Below, piece after piece: positions 33,944 to 42,981 of a stretch of DNA of 64,000 nt. How positions within the stretch are numbered: position 1 is the stretch's first letter; every line of letters begins with the position of its first letter. A program made the translations under genes and the position numbers. The notes under the pieces are model-generated. The model was not told the origin of the DNA and did no database searches. It was given only the letters and a program-made list of their open reading frames with translations. This DNA is from Levilactobacillus yonginensis (lineage in GTDB: Bacteria > Bacillota > Bacilli > Lactobacillales > Lactobacillaceae): positions 85,244 through 149,243 of the forward strand of contig NZ_RHNO01000005.1 in the NCBI RefSeq assembly GCF_003946265.1, read 5' to 3'.

Positions 33944-35692
33944 ATGATAAGAAAGGTTACCACCGTCGTGATTGGTATTCTAATAACCATTACCGTCTTT
34001 ATCCTTGGCGGTCTTGGTGCAGGTGGCATCACAGCTCACGCGGGAAGTGTCACGGTATCTGGCCTGGATGGCAATAATGCAACGATTACGGATTCCAACG
34101 GCACACCCATCCCTAATGGAAGCGACTTAAGCAAATGGAATAACTATACGATTGACTACAACTGGCGGATTCCAGACGGACAAGTCATCAAGGATGGTGA
34201 TACTGCCACCGTCACGTTCCCACACAGTGCTGTTGGCCGCCGGGACGTTACTTTCCCGTTGTATGACGATAACGGTCAAAAGATTGGGACGTTTAGCATC
34301 AAGGAAGGTGAAAGCACCGGGACCATTACGTTCAACGGTGCGCTAGCGAATACCACGAAGAATCGTACGGGGAATCTACAATTTTATGTTAAAGGAAGTA
34401 CGACGGAGGATAACACGAACCTAAACTGGGGAATCAATAAGGTTGGCTGGGTTTCTGAGCGCAATCCAGACGGCTCGCCAGCCAAATTGACTTGGAATAT
34501 CGCTTTCAATCCAACCAGTTCAAGTCTGGGGCAGGCCGTCGTTACCGATAGTCTCGGTCCCGGCCAGGAATACATTCCTGGTAGTGTTCACGCCCACACC
34601 GGGAGTTACGATAGCAATGGCTTCTTCATCAGTGACGGCGGATCCATTTCGCCAGCCATCAACGTCATGGGTAGCGTCTTAACCTTCACCTTTAGCGATG
34701 TCAAGACGGCCGTCAACATGACCTACCAAACTACTCCTACCATTTCTGGTACCGGTGGAACCTGGAAAAACAATGCTTCAATGAACGGCAAAAATGTCAG
34801 TGCCCGTATCGTCTGGGGCGGTAGCGGGACCGGCAATGGTAATGGCGACGACCAACAGGCCGGTGAAGTTATTCTGAAAAAGACAGCCAAAACTAATGGT
34901 GAAGTCCTAGCAGGTGCCGTTTACGATTTACAAGATGCTAATGGTAAAGTCATTAAGACAAACTTGGTGACTGATGCTGAAGGGATCATCAAGTGTGATG
35001 GCCTCGCCGCCGGCAATTATCAATTTGTTGAGGTTACCCCACCAGCCGGGTTTGAATTAAACAACCCCCCCATTCCATTTACCATTACCGACGGACAAAC
35101 CGCCGCAGTTACTGTCGCAGCAACCGATGTTCGGGAGAATTCTAGTTCTGAAGGCGGCGGTACACCGGAAAATCCTGGTGGCGGTGGCAACACCGAAACC
35201 CCAACCAACCCTGGCAATCCGGGAACTGGTACAGAAACCCCAACCAACCCCGGAACTGAGACGCCTACTAATCCTGGAACAGAAACACCAACCAATCCAG
35301 CAACGCCTCAAAAACCTCAGAAACCAGGAAAACCGACGACGCCAAATAAACCAACAAAACCTAATAAACCAGTCAAGCCCACTAAGCCAAATGGCCCGAC
35401 GACTCACAAACCGGGGACTAGTAGCTCAAATAGTCAGCAGACCATTACGGGCGGCAGTGGCGCCTACCCAACCACGCCTGGTAATGGCAGTACTAACCAG
35501 CAATCCGGTGGCACTACCGTAGCTGGTAGTGGTAGCAGCTCAAATAGTGGTGCTGCAGCTGGTACCTACGTGGGCGCAACCTTACCTCAAACTGGTGAAC
35601 GCTCTTCCCAAGGTTACGTTTGGTTAGGTGTTATGTTACTTGTCATTACGGGTCTTGGTGCCTACGATTGGAAGTTAGAACATAAAGGCTAA
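33944..35692 (+). CDS. LPXTG-anchored surface adhesin with Cna_B/SpaA-like domain
   Basis: A 582-residue wall-anchored protein. Signal peptide about 1-36. An adhesin-like beta-sandwich region follows (about 37-285, with ATVTFPHSAVGRRDVTFPLY and NTNLNWGINKVGWVSERNPDG, reminiscent of the Cna collagen-binding type). Next comes a prealbumin-like Cna_B/SpaA domain (about 305-390, GEVILKKTAKTNGEVLAGAVYDLQDANGK ... VEVTPPAGF). A low-complexity wall-spanning stretch of TETPTNPG and KPTKPNKP repeats follows (about 400-490). The tail is LPQTGE near residue 547, a hydrophobic helix and a short charged end, for sortase A. It likely binds host or plant matrix. RBS GGAGGAGG. Confidence 0.93.
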   Translation: MIRKVTTVVIGILITITVFILGGLGAGGITAHAGSVTVSGLDGNNATITDSNGTPIPNGSDLSKWNNYTIDYNWRIPDGQVIKDGDTATVTFPHSAVGRRDVTFPLYDDNGQKIGTFSIKEGESTGTITFNGALANTTKNRTGNLQFYVKGSTTEDNTNLNWGINKVGWVSERNPDGSPAKLTWNIAFNPTSSSLGQAVVTDSLGPGQEYIPGSVHAHTGSYDSNGFFISDGGSISPAINVMGSVLTFTFSDVKTAVNMTYQTTPTISGTGGTWKNNASMNGKNVSARIVWGGSGTGNGNGDDQQAGEVILKKTAKTNGEVLAGAVYDLQDANGKVIKTNLVTDAEGIIKCDGLAAGNYQFVEVTPPAGFELNNPPIPFTITDGQTAAVTVAATDVRENSSSEGGGTPENPGGGGNTETPTNPGNPGTGTETPTNPGTETPTNPGTETPTNPATPQKPQKPGKPTTPNKPTKPNKPVKPTKPNGPTTHKPGTSSSNSQQTITGGSGAYPTTPGNGSTNQQSGGTTVAGSGSSSNSGAAAGTYVGATLPQTGERSSQGYVWLGVMLLVITGLGAYDWKLEHKG

Positions 35693-35775
35693 GCGAGACT
35701 AATTTTAAGCCTATACCGCTCTACCATTCTTGGTTTGATAACGATTTTTGATTTTCCCCCTTTAGGTCTTAAAAG

Positions 35776-35812
35776 AAAGTCCGTGCAATCGCTCTGATTG
35801 CACGGACTTTTT
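35776..35812. terminator. terminator between adhesin and kinase genes
   Basis: Perfect 15-bp stem AAAGTCCGTGCAATC / GATTGCACGGACTTT, loop of 5 nt, T run on plus and A-rich on the other side; it serves both convergent genes. Confidence 0.92.
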
Positions 35813-35822
35813 GCCTATTCCT

Positions 35823-36713
35823 TTATCTATTATGTTCCAAAGCACCAGCAACCTGGCCCACCACTTTGGCTGCCAAATGATTGGCCTCGGCGACGGCTGT
35901 TAGCAACGGTTGGCCGGTTGCGAGGGCTGCCAGTAATCCACCGCAGTGGCTGTCACCAGCACCAATTGTATTGATCACGCGTGCAACCTCTCCCGTAACC
36001 CGTGTACACTGTCCCTGGTCAACGACGTAGGCACCGTCCGCACCCAATGTAACCACGACAGGCTCACCCGTTAAACGATGGATGTGCTGGGCAGCGACTT
36101 GATAGCTCGTTTCTCCTGCCACCAAGCTGCCCGCCTCCGTCGCATTACAGTGAACGATTGTACCTGGTACGAATAACGCCTCCAACACTGCCGGCTGTAA
36201 ATATTGGCTTCGGGGGGACGCATCAAACAGAACCTTGGCACCAACCTTACGCCGACGAAGGGCATCTAAAATAGTCTTAGCAGCCCCTAATTCCTCTAAT
36301 TCATAGCCAGAAATGTAGAAGTAATCGTAAGTTTTTAGATCTACTGATTGAAACCAACGTTCAGACCACAGTTGTTCAATCCCATTAACCGTTAAAAAAG
36401 TGCGCTCCCCATCCGACTCAACTAATGAAACATCCCAGCCATTATCAGCACGGTCATCCCTGACAAGCAGCGGAATCTTTCTATCAGCTAGCGTCTGTTC
36501 AACAATGCTGGCATAGGTGCCCAGTCCAACCGGTGCAAGTAAATCAGCCGCCGCCCCCTGATATGCTAGCGCACGTTGGACGTTGAAGGCCGAGCCACCA
36601 ACCTGCGTCGCTTCCAAATTACCAGTAACGTCTTCTCCTGATTGCGGCAAGCGATTAAGTCCGACGACAATATCAACGTAAGCTGCACCAATCACTAAGG
36701 TTCGTTTTGTCAT
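35823..36713 (-). CDS. PfkB-family carbohydrate/nucleoside kinase
   Basis: A 296-residue ribokinase-superfamily kinase. N-terminal VIGAAYVDIVVGLNRLPQSGEDV and GGSAFNVQRALAYQGA, and the C-terminal signature NTIGAGDSHCGGLLAAL with catalytic Asp254, are all seen. It is the last gene of a three-gene operon after an ADP-ribosylglycohydrolase-family protein and an NCS1 permease (2-nt gap). That context suggests phosphorylation of ribose or of a nucleoside released or imported by its partners, in the way PsuK, Rbk or YegV work; substrate is unproven. Confidence 0.92.
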   Translation of the reverse strand: MTKRTLVIGAAYVDIVVGLNRLPQSGEDVTGNLEATQVGGSAFNVQRALAYQGAAADLLAPVGLGTYASIVEQTLADRKIPLLVRDDRADNGWDVSLVESDGERTFLTVNGIEQLWSERWFQSVDLKTYDYFYISGYELEELGAAKTILDALRRRKVGAKVLFDASPRSQYLQPAVLEALFVPGTIVHCNATEAGSLVAGETSYQVAAQHIHRLTGEPVVVTLGADGAYVVDQGQCTRVTGEVARVINTIGAGDSHCGGLLAALATGQPLLTAVAEANHLAAKVVGQVAGALEHNR

Positions 36714-36715
36714 TT

Positions 36716-38080
36716 TTAACGCGCCTCACTCGTACTGGCACGGCCAACTGACTTGAGCAGTAACATGCAAACAACTGCCACGATACCAGCTACGAAAACC
36801 CCCAGACTATTATCTCGGAAGATGCCGTGCGCAAACGGCCCATTCCAAATCGCATTATTCGTGAACAGAAAACCCGTAACAACTGCAACAATCCAGGACG
36901 TAATGCCCTTCCAGTTGTATTTATTTTGAGAATCGTTTTCTAGTAAGCTAACATCGTACCCCTGCCGCCGATACATCACGCTATCACAGAGAAAGATTGC
37001 AACCCAAGCAGCTAAACAAGTGCCCAAGAAACCCAAGAACAATTCAAAGTTAGCCAAAAAGTTGCCTGAAATAAAAAGCACGTAGATGGGAATCAAGACC
37101 ACAATTGCCCCATGGATCACTAGCGAAGTTTGTTGTGACACCTTGATGCCAACCGTTGCCAAATTAATTCGGGCAGAACGGAGGCTAATAATGCATTGTG
37201 GAATCAAGCCACCGGCAGCGACTAGGAAATAAATCACCGAGATCCATGACGGTAAGGCATCGTTCATCACATCAATAGGATTTGAGGCCGTCGCCAATGA
37301 AGGTTCTACCGTGCTCAGAAGTACCCCACCCCACATTAAAACGAAGAGGGGGATGGCACCACCTAGTGTTGTATTCCAAAAGGTTGCGGACTGACTCGTT
37401 TGTGGCTTCACATAAGCGCCCCAGTCAGCAGCAGCCATGGACCAACTGATTCCCGACCCCGCTGCCACAATTGAAACGGCTGGCCAGAACCCACCTAACC
37501 AATGGCCACTAGGAGCTGCGAGTGCTGCCTGCCAATCGGCCTTCATTAAAAATAAAATTAAGATGACGAGTGTCAGCAGGCCAAAAATCCAAGATAACCA
37601 GGTTTGGATCTTCGCTAAAACTGCTTCACTCAATAATCCTGATAAAATAACTAATCCTGCAAAAATTGCCAGGGCAATGGCAACGGTCACCCCATTTTTA
37701 GCGATATGTAAAATCTTAAACAAGGATACTAGCAACAACGTCCCCGTAATCACGTTGATGGCCAACCACCCCACCATATTAAACCAAGCGATGGCGTTAG
37801 GAATCTTGTTCCCATGAGTCCCGTAAGCGGCCCGGGAAAGTTTAAAAGTGGTAATTCCCTCTCTTTTTCCTAAAGTCGCAACCCAGCCTGGAAACACAAA
37901 GGATAGCCCTCCCACCAATGACGCGAGTGTCGCCTGAAAGAAGGATAAGTGAAAGCTAACGATCATCGCGCCAAACACAATCCCCATAATTCCAATGTTG
38001 GCGGCAAACCAATTATAGAAAAGCTTTCCAGGTGTTAGTGTCTTCTCCTCATCTGGCACCTTAATAACATCTTCATTCAC
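36716..38080 (-). CDS. NCS1-family nucleobase/nucleoside permease
   Basis: A 454-residue transporter with about 12 helices of the cytosine-purine permease family (CodB/PuuP-like). The N-terminal LTPGKLFYNWFAANIGIMGIVFGA and FPGWVATLGKREGITTFKLSRAAYG segments are characteristic, with motif AWFNMVGWLAINVITG. It probably brings in a purine, pyrimidine or nucleoside by cation symport. It lies between an ADP-ribosylglycohydrolase-family gene (14-nt gap) and a PfkB kinase (2-nt gap), forming one catabolic operon. Confidence 0.9.
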   Translation of the reverse strand: MNEDVIKVPDEEKTLTPGKLFYNWFAANIGIMGIVFGAMIVSFHLSFFQATLASLVGGLSFVFPGWVATLGKREGITTFKLSRAAYGTHGNKIPNAIAWFNMVGWLAINVITGTLLLVSLFKILHIAKNGVTVAIALAIFAGLVILSGLLSEAVLAKIQTWLSWIFGLLTLVILILFLMKADWQAALAAPSGHWLGGFWPAVSIVAAGSGISWSMAAADWGAYVKPQTSQSATFWNTTLGGAIPLFVLMWGGVLLSTVEPSLATASNPIDVMNDALPSWISVIYFLVAAGGLIPQCIISLRSARINLATVGIKVSQQTSLVIHGAIVVLIPIYVLFISGNFLANFELFLGFLGTCLAAWVAIFLCDSVMYRRQGYDVSLLENDSQNKYNWKGITSWIVAVVTGFLFTNNAIWNGPFAHGIFRDNSLGVFVAGIVAVVCMLLLKSVGRASTSEAR

Positions 38081-38094
38081 AAAAAATTCTCCCC

Positions 38095-39108
38095 TTAAAA
38101 TAATGTACTATTTCTAAATGATTGCATCGGTACCACGTAGTCTAGCAACCGGTGCTCTGGATTCTCTTCATCAATCAACGTGATCCACTCTGGTAAAATA
38201 CTGTGATACCCATTCTTGGCTCCACAGATAGCAGTAGCCATCGCACCAATCGTATCGGTATCGCCCCCCAAATTGGCACAGAACAGGGCACACTGCTGGA
38301 CATCCCGTGTGTAATAGGCAATCGCCACAGCTGCAGGGACCGATTCACTAATTGTGGTTCCCGTGCCCACCGTTTCATAAATCAATCGAGCGAACCGCTC
38401 CGGATCATCAGCATTTTCCCATGCTAATCGCAGACCTATCTGTAGACGGGCCACGACGGCTGCCGACCAGGTCGGCACCCCATAATCTTTGGCTGCGGCG
38501 CTAGCAGTCATCGCAAACGCCACAATGTCGTCCCAGTCCAAATCATCCATCGCCGCCGTAACCGCCCCGGCCACCATTGCTGCTCCAGCAAAGGCCACAT
38601 CCGATGAATGGGTCACTTGCGTCACAGCACATACCATGTCTACCAGCTCTTGGCAATGCCGCGTATCAAACAGTGCACCAATTGGGGCAATTCGCATAGC
38701 ACAACCATTCGTCAACGCACTGGCCGTCACGGGATGCGCGTCCGCACCCGATTTGAGGGCCAACAGTGCTGCCTTAGAACTCGGGCCCAGAATGTTTTGA
38801 TCAAATGCGTCAATGGCATCCGCCCACCGTAAGAGATGCTTTCCAAAAACCGCAGTCTCTGGTACCCAATTGCTCTCCATCAAGGCTTCCAAAATAACTA
38901 AGGCCTGGTTCGTATCATCCGTGTACTGGCCCCTCGTAAAATTAACGGCTACCTCATTCGTGGTCGGGCCATCTAAAAGTGTGGTGATGGGTCCACCAAA
39001 ATACCGCTGGATTCGCTCAACTGGCCAGAGTTCTCCTGGCATCCCCATAGCGTCGCCAATCGCTTGACCGTACAAAACACCCTTCAATTTATCTGTTTGA
39101 TTTTGCAT
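38095..39108 (-). CDS. ADP-ribosylglycohydrolase-family protein
   Basis: A 337-residue protein of the DraG/ARH fold. Metal-binding signatures are intact: GDAMGMPGE (about 18-26), the QYTDDTNQ motif (Thr63-Asp64-Asp65) and NLGGDTDTIGAMA near residue 283. DraG removes ADP-ribose from arginine; however, the operon partners, an NCS1 permease and a PfkB kinase, point to hydrolysis of an N-glycosidic bond in a nucleoside instead. E. coli YegU is found with a transporter and a PfkB kinase (yegTUV) in the same way. First gene of the operon. Confidence 0.9.
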   Translation of the reverse strand: MQNQTDKLKGVLYGQAIGDAMGMPGELWPVERIQRYFGGPITTLLDGPTTNEVAVNFTRGQYTDDTNQALVILEALMESNWVPETAVFGKHLLRWADAIDAFDQNILGPSSKAALLALKSGADAHPVTASALTNGCAMRIAPIGALFDTRHCQELVDMVCAVTQVTHSSDVAFAGAAMVAGAVTAAMDDLDWDDIVAFAMTASAAAKDYGVPTWSAAVVARLQIGLRLAWENADDPERFARLIYETVGTGTTISESVPAAVAIAYYTRDVQQCALFCANLGGDTDTIGAMATAICGAKNGYHSILPEWITLIDEENPEHRLLDYVVPMQSFRNSTLF

Positions 39109-39246
39109 ATTTTCACCTCACACTTAGCTGATGTGTCGATTGTCCAGATTTCTAATATAACCGAAACTACCGTGGATGTCTAAGTTAACGTCTTATAAAT
39201 TTCATTATATGAATCTTATGCTTTTTGAAAATTGCTTTGTACATAA

Positions 39247-39280
39247 AGAGCGGTGATTCAGTTACCTGAATCACCGCTCT
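39247..39280 (-). terminator. terminator of the tandem MFS unit
   Basis: Perfect 15-bp stem AGAGCGGTGATTCAG / CTGAATCACCGCTCT, 4-nt loop, with TTTAT on the minus strand, 73 nt after the MFS stop. Confidence 0.8.
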
Positions 39281-39352
39281 ATTCATCAATTAATCAAATT
39301 CTTCATATTCATTCGGGTCTTAGGTCTTACCCTACTTCCCTAGCAAAGTGAA

Positions 39353-40540
39353 TTATTCAACCTCTGCTTGGCGTTCACGATGTTGTCTGATAACCTGATT
39401 CAAAATAATGGCTAATACTAGTGAGATGACCCCAAACACAGCAGCTCCCCAACTAATTCGCTTAAGTCCCACCACTCCCAGTAAACCAGAGGCAGTTGCC
39501 GACCCTAACGAAATACCAAAATTAAAGAAAATCGAGTTTAATGAAGACGCGAGCACGGTTGATTGCGGGTATTCCTGTTCTGCCAAATTTAAGAAATGAA
39601 TCTGAATCGGCGAGTTGAGTAGCGTCACAATCAAGGTCAACACCAGCAGGAAAGCCATCCCCAGAAGCTGACTGCCTAAGGCAAATGGCAACAGCAGGAG
39701 TAAGATGATGTCGGCCACGTAAAACCTTGGCATGATCCGTAATCCATTCCGTTCAGCCAACATCCCCGAGAAACGGTTGCATAGAATACTCATGATCCCA
39801 ATCAAGAATAACAACCAGTTGAGGCTAGCCGTGCTAAAGCCCATTGCTTGCGTCAATAACGGTCGAATGTACGTGTAATAAGCGTACATCATCGCGGCGG
39901 TAAATAGGACCAACGCAATCCCGACGTAGACCCGACTATCTTTTAACAGAACCAACTGATTCTTGATACTCCCTTGTACCTGTTCAACCTGACGTGGGAG
40001 CAACCATCCCAGCAGGAGACAAGTGATGGCACTGATCACCGAAATTAAGTAAAAAGCGTCATGCCAACTATAAGCCGTACTGATGGCCGTTCCCAGTGGC
40101 ACCCCAAACACAGAGGCAATGCTAAAGCCAGCAAAGATCCACGACACCAGGCTAGCCCGCTTGTTACGCGGCGCAATGGCACTGGCAAAGGTCATAATCA
40201 ACGAAATTATGGCACCAGCCACCATCGCAGCAATGATTCTGGAAATCAACAGCATTGTGAAGTTAACGGCCAACCCACTCAACGTATTCCCTATCAAAAA
40301 AATCACCATGAGGGTCATGAGCGTCTTATAGCGGCTGAACCGACTCGTCAGAATGGTGATAAACGGGGTACTAACCGCGTACACCGTCGCGAAGATCGTC
40401 ACTAAATACCCAACAGTCGCTTCGGCAATTTGATATTCCTTAGCAATGTCAGAGAGCACCCCGACCACAATGAATTCATTACAGCCCAACATGAAGGCCA
40501 CTAAGACAAACACGATAGCTTGCCAACGATACTTATTCAC
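39353..40540 (-). CDS. MFS transporter, DHA1 family (copy 2)
   Basis: A 395-residue 12-helix major-facilitator protein. It opens MNKYRWQAIVFVLVAFMLGCNEFIVVGVLSDIAKEY, has motif A-like LTSRFSRYKTLM and the central loop RQVEQVQGSIKNQLVLLKDSRVY. It is a paralog of the next gene upstream (similar length, nearly identical N terminus and layout, 45-nt gap), so a local tandem duplication. Family members export sugars, arabinose or small drugs (AraJ/YdhP-like); substrate unknown. Confidence 0.88.
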   Translation of the reverse strand: MNKYRWQAIVFVLVAFMLGCNEFIVVGVLSDIAKEYQIAEATVGYLVTIFATVYAVSTPFITILTSRFSRYKTLMTLMVIFLIGNTLSGLAVNFTMLLISRIIAAMVAGAIISLIMTFASAIAPRNKRASLVSWIFAGFSIASVFGVPLGTAISTAYSWHDAFYLISVISAITCLLLGWLLPRQVEQVQGSIKNQLVLLKDSRVYVGIALVLFTAAMMYAYYTYIRPLLTQAMGFSTASLNWLLFLIGIMSILCNRFSGMLAERNGLRIMPRFYVADIILLLLLPFALGSQLLGMAFLLVLTLIVTLLNSPIQIHFLNLAEQEYPQSTVLASSLNSIFFNFGISLGSATASGLLGVVGLKRISWGAAVFGVISLVLAIILNQVIRQHRERQAEVE

Positions 40541-40585
40541 AATCCTTTTCCTCCGGTCTTAAAGTTACAATCAATTCCTTTATCA

Positions 40586-41755
40586 TCATCTTCTGCGCTT
40601 GGCAATCGTGTGATTCAAGACCAGCGCCACAATCATTGATGCCCCAGCAAAAATGGCTGCCGTTGGTCCTAAGTGTTTCAGGCTACCACGAGCTAACGTC
40701 AACGACCCTGCCGCCGACCCCATTGAGATACCGACGTTATAAAAAATAGCATTTAACGACGACGCCAATACTTTGGCCTGTGGGTAATCCGCCTCGGCCA
40801 CATCCAAAAATAAAATCTGTAATGGGGAGCCCACCAAGGTCAGCAATAGGGTCAATGCTAAGAAGATGCCAAACCCGACCACGGCCTGGTTCAGCGTTAA
40901 TGGCATCAGTAATAGCAATATCAGTGTGACTAAATAAATGTAGGGCATCCACTTCAACCCATTATTATCTGCTAACGTTCCTGACAGCCGATTGCCAAAA
41001 ATACTCATGATTCCTAAGGCAAACAGTAGCCAATTCAATGCCTGCGCACTGAACCCCATCCCCGTTGTCAGTAACGGCCGAATGTAGGTGTAATAAGCGT
41101 ACAGCGTCCCAGCTGAGAGCGTGATCAACGATACACCCCAATAGATACGGGCATCCGTCAATAAAACTAGCTGCTCCTTAATTGTGCCAGGTACCTGTTG
41201 CACGTGTTTAGGTAACAGCCAAGCCAGTACCAAACACGTCACCAGGCTCAGTAACGAGATCAAATGAAAGGCATCATGCCAGCTAGTTGCTGTACTGATA
41301 GCTGTTCCAACGGGGACCCCAATAACGGAAGCAATACTGAATCCCGCTGAGATCCATGAAATCAAGACAGCCCGCTTTCCCCGCGGTGCCACATCATTGG
41401 CAAAGGCGATAACCAGTGACTCCAACGACCCCGCCACAACGGCCGTTATCATTCGCGAAATCAGCAGCATGGTAAAACTCGTGGCGAATCCACTCCAGGT
41501 ATTTCCAATCAGGAAGACGACCATCAACGTCATGAAGACCCGGTACCGGTTGAAGCGGCTGGTCAAAATCGTAATGATTGGCGTGCTGATGGCAAAAACC
41601 GTGGCAAACAAAGTCACCAACAGACCGACCGTTGCCACCGTGACCTTTAGGGATGACGCAATGTCCGAGAGCACACCCACCACAATAAATTCATTACACC
41701 CTAACATAAATGAAACCAAGACAAACGCGGTGGCTTGCCAACGATACTTCGTCAT
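40586..41755 (-). CDS. MFS transporter, DHA1 family (copy 1)
   Basis: A 389-residue 12-helix transporter, first of a tandem pair. N terminus MTKYRWQATAFVLVSFMLGCNEFIVVGVLSDIASSL; loop motif LTSRFNRYRVFMTLMVVFLIGNTW; substitution-rich cytoplasmic loop KHVQQVPGTIKEQLVLLTDARIY. RBS GAAGGGAAGAGGA before the ATG. Its leader holds a hairpin with U run (41860-41899, minus) that looks like an attenuator, so expression may be conditional. Both copies are similar in length and sequence along their entire span. Confidence 0.88.
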   Translation of the reverse strand: MTKYRWQATAFVLVSFMLGCNEFIVVGVLSDIASSLKVTVATVGLLVTLFATVFAISTPIITILTSRFNRYRVFMTLMVVFLIGNTWSGFATSFTMLLISRMITAVVAGSLESLVIAFANDVAPRGKRAVLISWISAGFSIASVIGVPVGTAISTATSWHDAFHLISLLSLVTCLVLAWLLPKHVQQVPGTIKEQLVLLTDARIYWGVSLITLSAGTLYAYYTYIRPLLTTGMGFSAQALNWLLFALGIMSIFGNRLSGTLADNNGLKWMPYIYLVTLILLLLMPLTLNQAVVGFGIFLALTLLLTLVGSPLQILFLDVAEADYPQAKVLASSLNAIFYNVGISMGSAAGSLTLARGSLKHLGPTAAIFAGASMIVALVLNHTIAKRRR

Positions 41756-41855
41756 CCAATCCTCTTCCCTTCACCTTTATTTCGAAACACGTATCCTCCT
41801 AGATTACACTATCCACCACGAAATTACCACGCGAACACTTACCATCCGACCATAG

Positions 41856-41899
41856 AAAAAGTGCTGATAGAGTCCGCCATTGCGGTCCCTACCAGCACT
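41856..41899 (-). terminator. leader terminator/attenuator of the tandem MFS genes
   Basis: On minus: AGTGCTGGTAGGGACCGC pairs imperfectly with GCGGACTCTATCAGCACT, followed by TTTTT. It lies 100 nt before the MFS start and after a leader with no gene, so it could be a regulated terminator. The upstream 41900-42060 leader has local stems (ACAAAT/ATTTGT, GGTATGC/GGCATGC) but I match it to no riboswitch class. Confidence 0.6.
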
Positions 41900-42126
41900 A
41901 CCTATTAGCGCTAAAAATTGAAAGATAAATCGTCTGGTTCAAGTCCGTCCCCACAAATATAGATGCTGCAAAATTTGTCATATTCCGGAGGCCAAGGAGT
42001 CTGCATGCCATGACTGCACTCTAGCATACCAGTACGCTGAAAGACTTACGTGCACAATTTTTTCAGGTTAACGGATAACGGATTTTATGACCCTTAGTCG
42101 GCAATGGCACACTGTATAAGCCGAGA

Positions 42127-42272
42127 GGCCGCCAGCTATGGGCTCAGGCGCGTCGTTCTGCTAAGTCAGTAGGTATTTTTCCTACTGACTTAGCAGAAGA
42201 CCAAGCTTGTAGACTCGTGCCCTTCGAGGCTTCAAGTTGTGTCCGCACCGTTCCAGCCCATTGCTGGCGGCC
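42127..42272 (-). repeat. long-palindrome intergenic element E5
   Basis: A 146-nt unit with an 18-bp outer stem GGCCGCCAGCTATGGGCT (42127-42144) with 42255-42272 (one T-T mismatch). Inside is a perfect 18-bp hairpin TTCTGCTAAGTCAGTAGG (42156-42173) with 42181-42198, and on minus the motif GGTGCGGACACAACTTGAAGCC followed later by GGTCTT. It lies just after the stop of the DUF4430 gene, on the same strand, and may double as its terminator. Related to E1-E4 but of a different subtype. Confidence 0.7.
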
Positions 42273-42295
42273 GGTAAGGCGAGAAGACAAACCGA

Positions 42296-42958
42296 TTAGC
42301 CTGCAGTCGTGAAGTACCAATGAACCCGATCACCCCGCTGTACCCGTTTGCTATTGGCCGCCTGGTCAACGAACTTGCCATTGACTGTAAACTTCCAGCC
42401 GCTGCCAACCTTCACATCGTTTTGAGCAAGGCCCTGGATGCTACTGACGTACACGGCGGTACCACCCTGGTATCCTAACTTTAACTTTGAAGCCTGGAGC
42501 ACTGAAAAGACCGTTGATTTGTTGGTGATTTTCAGATTGCCCTGATAAAAGTTTTTCTTATAGCCGGTAACCGTCAAGTGAACCTGATCAGCCGCTTGAC
42601 TGGCCTTGGTTGCGCGTGGATTTTTCTTAGCTACCGTAGCCGTCTGACTCGTCTTAGTCTTTTGATTGCCAGTCAAATGACGCGTTGTTGGCGTTTTTGC
42701 CGACACGCTTTGACTAGCAACCTGCTGACTAGCACGCACTGAGGAGGCCGAGGTCCCCGCTTTCACCGCCTTAGCCACAGACTGTTGGCTGGATTGACGA
42801 CGGGCCCGTGCCGAGCTACTAGCTAACGAGGAATCATGGGTTCCCACCGGCGCGGCCAATGGCGTTTGTCCTTGCTGACGCTGTTGCATGGCTAACGCTG
42901 TGCCCATTGTGAAAATAGTGAGTACGACCGCCACCATGATTCCCACCGTTTTTTTCAT
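42296..42958 (-). CDS. secreted DUF4430 (transcobalamin C-terminal-like) protein
   Basis: A 220-residue exported protein. Signal peptide 1-23 (cleavage near ALA-M), then a Ser/Thr/Ala/Lys-rich linker to about residue 125, then a DUF4430 domain: VHLTVTGYKKNFYQGNLKITNKSTVFSVLQASKLKLGYQGGTAVYVSSIQGL ... GSGWKFTVNGKFVDQAANSKRVQRGDRVHWYF. DUF4430 resembles the small beta domain of transcobalamin and intrinsic factor. No lipobox or LPXTG is present. It is the last gene of the ECF cluster; its neighbour supplies an alpha-barrel. It likely helps capture cobalamin or a corrinoid; inferred, not shown. Confidence 0.85.
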   Translation of the reverse strand: MKKTVGIMVAVVLTIFTMGTALAMQQRQQGQTPLAAPVGTHDSSLASSSARARRQSSQQSVAKAVKAGTSASSVRASQQVASQSVSAKTPTTRHLTGNQKTKTSQTATVAKKNPRATKASQAADQVHLTVTGYKKNFYQGNLKITNKSTVFSVLQASKLKLGYQGGTAVYVSSIQGLAQNDVKVGSGWKFTVNGKFVDQAANSKRVQRGDRVHWYFTTAG

Positions 42959-42981
42959 GCTACTCGCTCCCTATTACCAGA

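Noticed and set aside
35020..35407. Antisense frames rich in Val-Ser-Val-Pro-Gly or Trp/Arg opposite the adhesin repeats
   Set aside because: They are the complement of the TETPTNPG/KPTKP repeat coding region and have no start signals.
41930..41965. GGTTCAAGTCCGTCCCCACA on plus resembles a tRNA T-loop and acceptor end
   Set aside because: The T stem does not pair beyond three positions, and no D-arm, anticodon arm or 5' acceptor strand is found upstream.
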